A stretch of DNA of 64,000 nucleotides, taken from positions 1,550,001 to 1,614,000 of the forward strand of contig CP034120.1 in assembly GCA_003856375.1 (NCBI GenBank), written 5' to 3'. The stretch's first letter is position 1, and every line of letters begins with the position of its first letter. Under the pieces are notes generated by a model. The model searched no databases. It was not told the DNA's origin and saw only the letters and a program-made list of their open reading frames with translations. Positions 51,014 to 59,082 of this stretch are shown here, one piece after another. The DNA is from Glaciecola amylolytica. GTDB taxonomy: Bacteria > Bacteroidota > Bacteroidia > Flavobacteriales_D > Crocinitomicaceae. The translations under genes were made by a program, and so were the position numbers.

Positions 51014-51144
51014 TGAAATAATAAAGGGGGAATTTGATCCCAAAAAGAAAAAACACTAGTTTAGACTAAATTACTACACTGTTCACAACCCATTGAAAAT
51101 CTTGCGGATGGTGAAGGAAGTTATCGAAAATAAAACAGAAACAC

Positions 51145-53427
51145 ATGATGACCCGCACCGCTCAAAAAAAGGGAAATAAGACTTCTACTACTTTGGTTGA
51201 CACTCCCAAAAGAAAAACATCCGGAAAACCGGAGTCAAAGTTTGTGGATAATCGTCCGGAATCACTTGCACAAAGAAAGTTGCAGGAATCCATTCAAAGT
51301 ACTACTCAGCTGTTTCAGTCGGGAGGAGAACTTCTTCGTGCTTCAGATCAAAAAGCTTCTAAGAAAACCATCGCAACGCAAAGTAATGAACAGCCGATTC
51401 AATGCGTTTTGCGTTCGAGGGATGCTTTTGACAATGGATTGGCTCCGGAACAGGCACAACAGCAGCAATTAGGAATTATTTCAGGTAATCTGGAAGGCTA
51501 TCACCAGATTGATGTCGGTGCAGATCTGGATTTTCAATTGAGATTGGGAGCCTTGAAAGCACTTTTATCGAGTATTCATCAATGGTTTGATCTCTTCAAA
51601 ACCGGAGATGTAGATTCCGTTACAAATACAGCGTACTTGAAAACCGTGTATGCAGAAGCAGAACAGGAGCATCAGGATCTGATCGTTCAGATTTCTCAAA
51701 CTCAGCATTTGCCAGTAAATACGCAGGGAATGCCACATACGGAAGTGGCGAAAATTACTCAGATCTGGACAGACTTGCTGGCTGGTTCCGGAAATATTGA
51801 AATTCGTGAAACGGCCGCAGGTTTTCGTAACCGGATGCTTGCTGCGTTTGCAAAGCTGTTGGAAGGACAATTCGGGAGAACGATGCTTCATGATATGAAT
51901 ACGAACCGTGGCGGCGGCGAACAGAAAATCATTGTCGGAGACAATTTTGCAAATGAAACGGGGGGTAATGAGCGCCCTGAATCAGAAGCTATCCCAAGAT
52001 CATCTCTTGATCCTTTGCGGGAGAATGCACATAAAATGATTGGTTCCACCGGAGACGATGCGCGAATGGATTTACCAACTCATAACGAAATCGGAGACAA
52101 TTTTGATCCTGAGAATTTCCATGATTTTTTGATTGGAAACGATCAGACGAACCTCGTGAAATGGGGAAATGAAGCGCGCAGAAAAGGAACTGGAACCGGG
52201 AGTCTTGTTCGGATTGCGCAAGATGGTGGTGGATACAATATCGGAGAGAACGATTCTCAGATTATCATGCCTGAATTTGTAACACTCGGACATGAACTGG
52301 GACATGCACAACGTTTGCTCAGAGGAGCTCCGCTTCACACAGAGCAAATGACCGATATGGGAGTAACGGATAGTGCCGATAAGTTGTTGTGGAATAATCC
52401 GGAAGAGTATGTGAATATCAATGCTGTGGAAAACAGAATCCGCGATGAACACAGCTTGTCGAAGCGAAAGTATCACGTGGGAGACATGAATTCAGTGAGA
52501 TTTGAAAGAAACAGGGCTCAATTTACGGATCAATACATGAATTGGTTTGATACACTGAATCCTTACCAGAGAAGCATGTTCGGGTTTCATCCTATCGGAG
52601 AAATAGTGAGAGATTATTATGCAGTAAAACCAGATTGGGCAGATCCTGTAGTTCTTCAACAAGCCAATAATAATTTGCTCACATTGCAGCAGGATGTATT
52701 GTCGCAAACTGAGTTATGGACGCAAGCAACTGTTTATTTGCAACAAAACCCGCATTTGCTTGGAATGGTCCGGATTAATATGAAACACATTATACCATAT
52801 ATTTCCAATGAAGCTCTGACTCACGTTCCAGTTGGTGTAGCGAATGAATTTGTGAGATATTATGTTCAGAATAATAACAATCAATACCTGAATAGAATTA
52901 TCACCTGGGTGGAAACGAACAACAATAAGGAACCTTTCATTTTTGCAATAAATCAGGGGATTGCTGACCGGTTTTTGAATGAAAATGCATTTCAGGAATT
53001 TTATTTGCAGGACAATCGCTCAGTGAATTACCTTCCTCAACTACTAACAGCATCCGGAAATGCTGGAAATTGGCAGATCGTCCGGGAATTTTATTTGCAG
53101 GACAATCGCTCGGTAAATTACCTTTCTCAACTTCTGACAGCATCCAGAAACGCTGGAAATTGGCAGGTCGTCCGGATATTGATGAGCCAGGGAAGTGCTA
53201 TGCAGATCCGGTTTTTTGAACTCGGTTTGACTGATACTGAATTTGAGCGTTCTGTTGATCCGAATGCGAGTATCGATGTTGAAATCGAATACAATACGGT
53301 AGATCCAAAAGCGTGGTTTTTCAAGCACATGCATCATGTGTATGTGAGAAAGCAGATGAAAACGAAAAAAACGCCACCGGTTAAGATAACTGGAAAATCA
53401 ACTTCGGGAAGGAAAAAAAACAGGTAA
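51145..53427 (+). CDS. Putative M91 zinc-metallopeptidase effector with contractile-injection-type N-terminus
   Basis: The 760-residue protein has no signal peptide. Its N-terminus is a disordered basic tract with FVDNRPESLAQRKLQESI (33-50) and QPIQCVL (83-89), which closely recalls the 'DNRPEAxxQRKLQ...VIQR' leader of proteins linked to extracellular contractile injection systems in Bacteroidota. Residues 345-450 fit the M91 (NleD-like) family: GTGSLVRIAQ, LGHELGHAQR (HELGH 383-387, zinc ligands and catalytic Glu), then WNNPEEYVNINAVENRIRDE (Glu429, third ligand). The C-terminal 300 residues contain a 30-residue tandem duplication. No injection-system genes are in the window, so delivery is inferred. 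Confidence 0.8.
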   Translation: MMTRTAQKKGNKTSTTLVDTPKRKTSGKPESKFVDNRPESLAQRKLQESIQSTTQLFQSGGELLRASDQKASKKTIATQSNEQPIQCVLRSRDAFDNGLAPEQAQQQQLGIISGNLEGYHQIDVGADLDFQLRLGALKALLSSIHQWFDLFKTGDVDSVTNTAYLKTVYAEAEQEHQDLIVQISQTQHLPVNTQGMPHTEVAKITQIWTDLLAGSGNIEIRETAAGFRNRMLAAFAKLLEGQFGRTMLHDMNTNRGGGEQKIIVGDNFANETGGNERPESEAIPRSSLDPLRENAHKMIGSTGDDARMDLPTHNEIGDNFDPENFHDFLIGNDQTNLVKWGNEARRKGTGTGSLVRIAQDGGGYNIGENDSQIIMPEFVTLGHELGHAQRLLRGAPLHTEQMTDMGVTDSADKLLWNNPEEYVNINAVENRIRDEHSLSKRKYHVGDMNSVRFERNRAQFTDQYMNWFDTLNPYQRSMFGFHPIGEIVRDYYAVKPDWADPVVLQQANNNLLTLQQDVLSQTELWTQATVYLQQNPHLLGMVRINMKHIIPYISNEALTHVPVGVANEFVRYYVQNNNNQYLNRIITWVETNNNKEPFIFAINQGIADRFLNENAFQEFYLQDNRSVNYLPQLLTASGNAGNWQIVREFYLQDNRSVNYLSQLLTASRNAGNWQVVRILMSQGSAMQIRFFELGLTDTEFERSVDPNASIDVEIEYNTVDPKAWFFKHMHHVYVRKQMKTKKTPPVKITGKSTSGRKKNR
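52996..53175 (+). repeat. 90-bp in-frame tandem duplication in the effector gene
   Basis: Units 52996-53085 and 53086-53175 are nearly identical and in frame, encoding EFYLQDNRSVNYL... twice (residues 618-647 and 648-677). Seven or so base changes separate them, so the event is recent or kept similar. It adds helix-like units to the C-terminal region. Confidence 0.9.
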
Positions 53428-53451
53428 TTTTGATCGAAAAGAACGTTCGAA

Positions 53452-53889
53452 ATGATTTATGAGGTGAAAAATACGGAATATGGTGAGTTGGTTGCTGTTT
53501 GGGAATCATCCGTGAAAGCAACACATCATTTTTTGAGCGAGGAGGATTTTGAGTTTTACAAAGAGCTCGTACCCACATTTTTTGATCAGGTGGTTTTATA
53601 TGGTGTTAAGAACGAAAGCGGACAAATTACCGGATTCATCGGAACGAATGAAGCTAATCTGGAAATGCTTTTTGTAGCTGCCAATCAAAGAGGGAAAGGA
53701 ATCGGGAAGAAACTCCTGTTGTATGCATTTGAAAATCTCAAAGTCACCCAAGTGGATGTGAATGCACAAAACGAACAAGCGGTGAAATTCTACGAACATT
53801 TCGGTTTCGAGACAAAGAGCACATCCGAATTGGATGGTTTCGGAAAACCTTATCCGATTTTACACATGGAATTGAAGAAGAGGAGTTGA
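53452..53889 (+). CDS. GNAT-family N-acetyltransferase, YjaB-like
   Basis: The 145-residue protein has the GNAT layout with VAVWESSVKATHHFLSEEDFEFY (the 'W--S---TH-FL' start of the YjaB/PhnO-like group), FIGTNEANLEMLFVAANQRGKGIGKKLL with the acetyl-CoA loop QRGKGIG, and NEQAVKFYEHFGF. It transfers acetyl groups to an unknown acceptor. It lies 24 bases after the effector gene and shares its direction; a link as modifier or immunity factor is not supported by other evidence. Confidence 0.87.
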   Translation: MIYEVKNTEYGELVAVWESSVKATHHFLSEEDFEFYKELVPTFFDQVVLYGVKNESGQITGFIGTNEANLEMLFVAANQRGKGIGKKLLLYAFENLKVTQVDVNAQNEQAVKFYEHFGFETKSTSELDGFGKPYPILHMELKKRS

Positions 53890-53984
53890 TTCTTTGAGAT
53901 CTGAATAAAAGCAGGTACACAGAAGCCAACCAAAAACCAAATCCTGCGTTTAGTAAACAAAGCGTTATTTTAGTTTCATCGTTC

Positions 53985-54809
53985 ATGAGTATTGTCTCCT
54001 TCCCGCATCCCAATAAATTATTGGTCATAGAACCTTTGGACTATCCGAATACGTACGATTTTCACAGTCCGCACCGCCACGATTATTTTGAGATCATTCT
54101 GGTGAAAGAAGGAGAGGGAGAACAATTCATTGATTTTACCAAAACAGAACTGAAAGCAAATGACATTTACGTCGTTTACCCCGGACAAATTCATTTGTTG
54201 AATCGAAATTCTGCACAAGGTCTGCTGATTCAGTTTCACAAAAGCATCTTTGATTTTATTTTTCCGATCAAACACCACAATCTTTATTTTCAGCATTCGA
54301 ATATCCGTTTATCTCAGGAAGCATTCGAACATATTTATTCTTTAACCGAAATTATCTCAAACCTTTGCCAGGTAAAGAATCTGAGCACTTTATCGATCCA
54401 TAAAGCATACAGTTACCTCGAGATCATTCTGATTACCCTGATTGAACACAGCAATCAGACTTTCGAGATGGACGACAGCATTTTTGTGAGTAAGTTTCTT
54501 TCGTTGATCAGTGAGCACACGAAAGAAAAAAGGAAAGTTTCGGATTATGCTGAAATGATGAGCTACAGCACCGACAAACTTACAACACTTTGTAAAAAAT
54601 GTTTGGGGAAAGCCCCTCTGAAACTGATCCACGAAGAATTGATGATCGAGATTCGCCGGATGATGGTTGTGAGCAACCTTTCATTAAAGGAAATTTCCTT
54701 TGAACTGAACTTCGACAGTACGGCAAATTTCAGCGCATTCATCAAAAATGCAACAGGACTCACTCCAAAGGAACTGCAGGAATCTCTGATGGTGAATTAT
54801 CAGTCCTGA
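53985..54809 (+). CDS. AraC-family transcriptional regulator
   Basis: The 274-residue protein has an N-terminal cupin-like sensing domain (PHRHDYFEIILVKEGEGEQFIDF, then ANDIYVVYPGQIHLL) and C-terminal AraC HTH (about 175-270: KVSDYAEMMSYSTDKLTTLCK, LIHEELMIEIRRMMVVSNLSLKEISFELNF, ANFSAFIKNATGLTPKELQ). The T9SS type A gene 110 bases downstream is a possible target. The effector is unknown. Confidence 0.88.
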   Translation: MSIVSFPHPNKLLVIEPLDYPNTYDFHSPHRHDYFEIILVKEGEGEQFIDFTKTELKANDIYVVYPGQIHLLNRNSAQGLLIQFHKSIFDFIFPIKHHNLYFQHSNIRLSQEAFEHIYSLTEIISNLCQVKNLSTLSIHKAYSYLEIILITLIEHSNQTFEMDDSIFVSKFLSLISEHTKEKRKVSDYAEMMSYSTDKLTTLCKKCLGKAPLKLIHEELMIEIRRMMVVSNLSLKEISFELNFDSTANFSAFIKNATGLTPKELQESLMVNYQS

Positions 54810-54918
54810 AACCGGATTTCAACCATTCTTAAATTCACAACTCTTTACGGTTTTTTCATAACGACATTGAATTCAGTTGCTTGTAGCTTTGTTTCATTCA
54901 CTTATAATTCCTTTCGTT

Positions 54919-55812
54919 ATGAAAACTATAAAAAACAAACTACTTGTGCTGACGCTTGCAACTCTCCCGGTGGCAGGATATACGCAAGTCAATAATCTTG
55001 ATTTTGAAACCTGGGATCATCCGGTTATAGATCAGGTTTTCAGTAATCTTCCTACAGGTTGGCTGATGCTTTCTCCCGGAAACGCGGAACCTTCTGTTTT
55101 GGATGTTTTCTACCTTCCGCCTGCAACAGATGCGCAAAATGGAACGTACGCCCTGACGGTGAGCGTTTGGTATAATTACACAAAAGACGTTGCCATTCAA
55201 ACTGCGGCATATTCCTCCCGACCAACAGCGCTGAAAGGTTTCTATAAGTATACGCAAAACAGCATTTGGGCACAGAGTGGAGAAATAAGCGATTTGGCAC
55301 AGGTCGGGGTATATCTTACAAAATGGAATAGTGCAGCACATCACAGAGATACTATCGGAACAGGAATTCTGGATCTGGGAGCAGCCGTAGAATACACTTC
55401 GTTCACCAATGTGATTACTTACACGGATGCTTCAACTCTTCCGGATTCGATCAGAATAATAGCCGATCCTTCGTTGCTAAGAAGAAAAAATTCAGATGGA
55501 ACTTTGATTTCTCAGGATGGAACAAGTTCCTTTTTTACCATTGATAACCTTTCATTCACTCATGAACAGACGGCGGGTTTACAGGAATGGTCATCGCTTT
55601 ACAAGATTTACCCGAATCCGGCAGCAGATCTATTGCATATTGAAGGATTTGAAGGTTCTATAGAATTATTTGATGTAAATGGCAGGCATTTGCAAACAGA
55701 GGAATTGGGTTTTCAAGAGCCTTTTCTGATGAGTCATTTACAAACAGGAGTTTACATGCTGCGCTTGAACGATGGAAAACAGATCGGACAATTGAGAATT
55801 GTAAAGAAGTAA
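54919..55812 (+). CDS. Secreted protein with T9SS type A sorting domain
   Basis: I start at 54919 (297 residues), which gives a signal peptide (MKTIKNKLLVLTLATLPVAGYTQ); a -7 element TAGCTTTG lies at 54884-54891. The mature domain begins NNLDFETWDHP and has SSRPTALKGFYKY, features of carbohydrate-binding-like (PCMD-type) beta-sandwich domains. The last 75 residues, SLYKIYPNPAADLLHIEG, IELFDVNGRHLQ, GVYMLRLNDG, IGQLRIVKK, form the type A sorting domain. It is exported by T9SS. Function unknown. Confidence 0.85.
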   Translation: MKTIKNKLLVLTLATLPVAGYTQVNNLDFETWDHPVIDQVFSNLPTGWLMLSPGNAEPSVLDVFYLPPATDAQNGTYALTVSVWYNYTKDVAIQTAAYSSRPTALKGFYKYTQNSIWAQSGEISDLAQVGVYLTKWNSAAHHRDTIGTGILDLGAAVEYTSFTNVITYTDASTLPDSIRIIADPSLLRRKNSDGTLISQDGTSSFFTIDNLSFTHEQTAGLQEWSSLYKIYPNPAADLLHIEGFEGSIELFDVNGRHLQTEELGFQEPFLMSHLQTGVYMLRLNDGKQIGQLRIVKK

Positions 55813-55866
55813 GTAAAAGTAATAGTTTAGTTTGATGTTCACTGCAAGGTGAAAATGGTTAGGTGT

Positions 55867-55900
55867 AAAGGATGCGGATGAAAATCTGCGTCCTTTTTTT
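55867..55900 (+). terminator. Rho-independent terminator with GAAA loop
   Basis: AAAGGATGCGGAT pairs with ATCTGCGTCCTTT (two G-T wobbles) around a GAAA tetraloop, followed by a T tract. It lies 54 bases after the stop of the T9SS type A gene. Confidence 0.92.
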
Positions 55901-55994
55901 GTTTTGAGGGATTCTCAATGCTCGAAAAGCAGTTTTAAAATATCTTTGGTTTTTCTTTGGGAAGAAAGTTGAATGTTCTATTTTGTCGTGATTC

Positions 55995-56798
55995 ATGGAT
56001 ATCCGAAAATTCTATACTCCGATTCAGCCAACGGTAAGACGTTCGTCCGAACACGTTGTGTATACGGAATTTTTGCCCCATCTTCAGTTGCAGGATTCCA
56101 TTTATTGCTACTGGGAATTAAAGACAAACCGCACCTTATCGGAACAATTCAATTACCGGGTGGTGGCCGACGGCTGCATTGATATTTTCTTCGAACTCAA
56201 TAACCCGGAAGAAAGTTACGTGATGGGATTTTGTAAAAAGTTCACCGAATTTCCATTGGAAAACTCTTTTCATTATATCGGAATCCGTTTCCTGCCAACG
56301 ATGTTTCCACAGCTGTTTCAGGTAAATGCTAAAGAATTGAGCAATCGTTTTGAAAAATTGGAGCTGGTTGTGCCGCTTGTGGCAGATTACATCCGGAATC
56401 ATTTGAATAAGGAACAAACAGTTGAAGAAATCCGGCAAATGTTGGATCAGTGTTTTTTGAAGATTCACACAAATGAAACTTTCGACCGCGACAATAGATT
56501 GTATGCAGCACTCTATCTGATTTTGAAAAAGAACGGAGTGATTGATGTTGAACATGATTTGCAAACGGGAATCAGTTCCCGGCAGCTTCGCAGGCTCTTT
56601 GAGTTTTATATCGGGGATACGGCTAAAACCTTCAGTCAGGTAGTTCGTTTTCAAAATATCCTGAAAGCCAAGCCATCAACCGAAAGTTTGCGACAGAACA
56701 AGTTGTTTTTCGACAGCGGATATTACGATCAGTCGCATTTCATCAAAGAGTTTAAAAACTTTTACGGTGTAACGCCCAGTAAAGCTTTCGGAAGATAA
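55995..56798 (+). CDS. AraC-family transcriptional regulator
   Basis: The 267-residue protein has the DUF6597-like N-terminus (FLPHLQLQDSIYCYWELKTN, VVADGCIDIFFELNN, GFCKKFTEFPLENSFHYIGIRF) and a C-terminal AraC HTH (about 170-265: LQTGISSRQLRRLFEFYIG, FDSGYYDQSHFIKEFKNFYGVTPSKAF). It is similar in plan to the AraC regulator at 4333-5091. A -7-like TATCTTTG lies at 55941-55948. The VOC gene starts 65 bases downstream and is a plausible target. Confidence 0.87.
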   Translation: MDIRKFYTPIQPTVRRSSEHVVYTEFLPHLQLQDSIYCYWELKTNRTLSEQFNYRVVADGCIDIFFELNNPEESYVMGFCKKFTEFPLENSFHYIGIRFLPTMFPQLFQVNAKELSNRFEKLELVVPLVADYIRNHLNKEQTVEEIRQMLDQCFLKIHTNETFDRDNRLYAALYLILKKNGVIDVEHDLQTGISSRQLRRLFEFYIGDTAKTFSQVVRFQNILKAKPSTESLRQNKLFFDSGYYDQSHFIKEFKNFYGVTPSKAFGR

Positions 56799-56862
56799 GT
56801 TGTCCGTTTTTTACTATGTTTCGGGTTCAATATACCGGATGTTTGCAGTATAAATCATTCAA

Positions 56863-57336
56863 ATGAAAAAGAGATTCATTACAGCATTCATAGGATTGTT
56901 TTTAACCGTGAATGTATTTTCGCAAACAGAATTAACCGATAAAACGCAAAACAAGATGAAATTAAATGCAGGAGTAGTAACCGACAAGTTTGTAGAAACA
57001 AAAGCTTTTTACACCCATATTCTGGGCTTCGGAGTGACGTTCGAGAATGAGTTTTACCTCTTGCTGCATACTCCGGATAAAAGTGCTGAGATCAGTTTTC
57101 TGCTTCCCAATCATCCGAGTCAGCAAAGCTTGTTTCACAAACCGTTTTCGGGAGAAGGAATGTATCTGACGATTGAAGTCGAAAACGTGGATGTATTGTA
57201 TGAACAAATGAAACAGAAAGGTGTTGAAATCCGGATCGAACTTCGCGATGAACCCTGGGGAGATCGTCATTTCGCCATTCAGGATCCAAACGGAATAGGG
57301 ATTGATATCGTGGAATATGCTCCGCAGGAAGAGTAA
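56863..57336 (+). CDS. Secreted VOC-family protein
   Basis: The 157-residue product has a signal peptide (MKKRFITAFIGLFLTVNVFSQ) and a glyoxalase-like VOC domain that begins at an internal Met (MKLNAGVVTDKF): TKAFYTHILGFGVTFENEFYLLLHTP, MYLTIEVENVDVLYEQMKQKGVEI, and GDRHFAIQDPNGIGIDIVEYAP. The two-repeat betaalphabeta-beta-beta-beta plan is intact. Export of VOC proteins is unusual; the product at 36595-37101 shares the same leader-plus-MKL layout. It lies 64 bases after an AraC regulator. Confidence 0.85.
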   Translation: MKKRFITAFIGLFLTVNVFSQTELTDKTQNKMKLNAGVVTDKFVETKAFYTHILGFGVTFENEFYLLLHTPDKSAEISFLLPNHPSQQSLFHKPFSGEGMYLTIEVENVDVLYEQMKQKGVEIRIELRDEPWGDRHFAIQDPNGIGIDIVEYAPQEE

Positions 57337-57525
57337 GGAGTTTTGAAAGATGTTTTATTAACTTTTTGAGTAGTTGAATTCGGTGTTGATAATATATTCT
57401 GCGGAAGAAAACAGTTAAGTTAAGAACTCATTTACAGGATACAGAGGTATCGGTCTATTTGTGTTTTTTTAAGAAAAAGGACCGTCGTTTTGCGGATTTT
57501 GCTCTGTTCCTGTTGGTTTTTTGAG

Positions 57526-57534
57526 TAAATTTGC
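57526..57534 (+). promoter_or_regulatory. -7 promoter element of the RND operon
   Basis: TAAATTTGC is a perfect match to TAnnTTTGC and ends four bases before the ATG at 57539. No TTTG is found at normal spacing; a TTTTG lies 24 bases upstream. Transcription from here would give almost no leader. Confidence 0.55.
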
Positions 57535-57538
57535 GCCC

Positions 57539-57904
57539 ATGAAGGACAAGGGACATTTGATATCTGTTTCAAAAATACTTTCCCGTTTGGCGATTGTTCT
57601 TCTTTTGGGTACTTATCTTTTTAGTAATATGCAATTAGATAAGTCATTCATCTCACACACCGAAAAAATCCAGAAGAACGCAACTTTTTTTGATGAATCA
57701 TCGGAAGCAGATTGCAACACTCCGTTCGAACTGGAGTTTATCCGTGATTCGATTATTCAGCCTCTTTGTTTTGATTTTTCATCCTATTTCTTTTTAGAAG
57801 AAAAGAAAAGTGAATTTTCAGGGCTCCGGGCATTCACCTCGATCTATCTAGAAATTCTGATTCCGCCACCACGGTTGAACAGTTCGTTTACAACTGTTTC
57901 ATAA
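57539..57904 (+). CDS. Small membrane-anchored protein at the head of the RND operon
   Basis: I start at 57539 (121 residues); an upstream TTG overlaps the -7 element. One N-terminal helix (about 12-30, SRLAIVLLLGTYLFSN) anchors a polar, mostly periplasmic domain with a FDESSEADCNTPFELEF stretch and an end of the form IYLEILIPPPRLNS. I do not recognise a family. The gap to the adaptor gene is 32 bases, so it is probably cotranscribed and may be an accessory subunit of the pump. Confidence 0.65.
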   Translation: MKDKGHLISVSKILSRLAIVLLLGTYLFSNMQLDKSFISHTEKIQKNATFFDESSEADCNTPFELEFIRDSIIQPLCFDFSSYFFLEEKKSEFSGLRAFTSIYLEILIPPPRLNSSFTTVS

Positions 57905-57936
57905 AATAAAATTAGAATTACTTAATATTTCATAAC

Positions 57937-59064
57937 ATGAATTATCGTGGTGTATTCCTATACGGAGTACTGATTCTGCTTGCATTGTCTTCGTGTGCAG
58001 ATCAAAAAGAAAATCAACAGGTGTCGGAAATTTATCCTGTAACATCTCCCATTCACATCGATACGAACACTTTTATCGAGTACGTAGCGGATATTGCTGC
58101 AGTAAAGAATATTGAAATCCGCGCAAAAGCTGCCGGATATCTTGAAAAAGTTCACGTAGACGAAGGTTCTTATGTGAAAGAAGGACAATTGCTGTTCAGC
58201 ATCAACAACAGAGAATACAGTGAAGCTTTGGCTAAAGACCGGGCTGTATTGAAAATTGCACGCGCAGAGGCAAAAAATGCAGAGTTGGAATTGGAAAACA
58301 CGAAAATGCTTCTGGACAAAAATGTGATTTCCAAAATCGAATATGAGTTTGCGAAAAACAAACTGCAGATAGCCAAAGCCAAAGTGGAAGAAATGCTGGC
58401 GGAAGAAGCACACGCAAAACAAATGCTTTCCTATGCAGAAATCAGAGCACCATTTAACGGAACAATTTCCAGATTGCCTCATAAGATCGGATCTTTGGTG
58501 GAAGAAGGAACGCTTCTGACGGACTTATCTCAGAACGATGAAATCTTTGCTTATTTCAACGTATCGGAAAAAGAATACCTGGAATTCATGTTGAAAATTT
58601 CCCGCGGAAACGAGTTGGACAGAAAAGTTCAGTTGGTGATGGCAAACGGTAAAATGCACAAAAGTGACGGTTTGATAGAAACAATGGATGGTCAGATCGA
58701 TCAGGAAACCGGAAATCTGGCTATTCGCGCACGATTCAGCAACCAAGGGAAAATTCTGAAACACGGAGCAAGCGGAAAGATCCGGATGCAACAGGAATTC
58801 GATAAAGCATTGATTATTCCCCAGAAAGCCACGTTTGAAATTCAGGACAAGGTTTATGTGTATGTTGTTGGAAAAAATGGAAAAGTGAAAACGCGTGCAG
58901 TTGAAATTCAGGCCCGCATTCCTCATTTCTACATCATTTCAAACGGACTGACGAAGAAAGATGTGATTCTCTACGAAGGAATTCAATCGGTGAGCGACGG
59001 AATGAAGATCAAACCCAAAGCGATTCCTTTAAAACACATTATTCAGGAAGTTTCGGCAGAATAA
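57937..59064 (+). CDS. RND efflux periplasmic adaptor lipoprotein
   Basis: The 375-residue product has a lipobox LSSC (Cys20). Membrane-fusion-protein order is clear: barrel/lipoyl half motif IEIRAKAAGYLEKVHVDEGSYVKEGQLLFSINNREY, an alpha-hairpin (about 90-165), second lipoyl half AEIRAPFNGTISRLPHKIGSLVEEGTLLTDL, a beta-barrel, and a C-terminal strand-rich domain with RPNGKVKTR-like and GIQSVSDGMKIKPKA segments. It links the pump at 59083 to an outer-membrane channel. The pump gene follows by 18 bases. Confidence 0.93.
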   Translation: MNYRGVFLYGVLILLALSSCADQKENQQVSEIYPVTSPIHIDTNTFIEYVADIAAVKNIEIRAKAAGYLEKVHVDEGSYVKEGQLLFSINNREYSEALAKDRAVLKIARAEAKNAELELENTKMLLDKNVISKIEYEFAKNKLQIAKAKVEEMLAEEAHAKQMLSYAEIRAPFNGTISRLPHKIGSLVEEGTLLTDLSQNDEIFAYFNVSEKEYLEFMLKISRGNELDRKVQLVMANGKMHKSDGLIETMDGQIDQETGNLAIRARFSNQGKILKHGASGKIRMQQEFDKALIIPQKATFEIQDKVYVYVVGKNGKVKTRAVEIQARIPHFYIISNGLTKKDVILYEGIQSVSDGMKIKPKAIPLKHIIQEVSAE

Positions 59065-59082
59065 TCCCTTAAAAATTTTACG

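Noticed and set aside
53452-53889. Immunity or modification partner of the M91 effector
   Set aside because: It is an ordinary GNAT enzyme; only adjacency supports a link.
57410-57418. ACAGTTAAG, identical to an AgrA half-site
   Set aside because: No second half-site at 21-22 bases; a nine-base match in AT-rich DNA is expected by chance.
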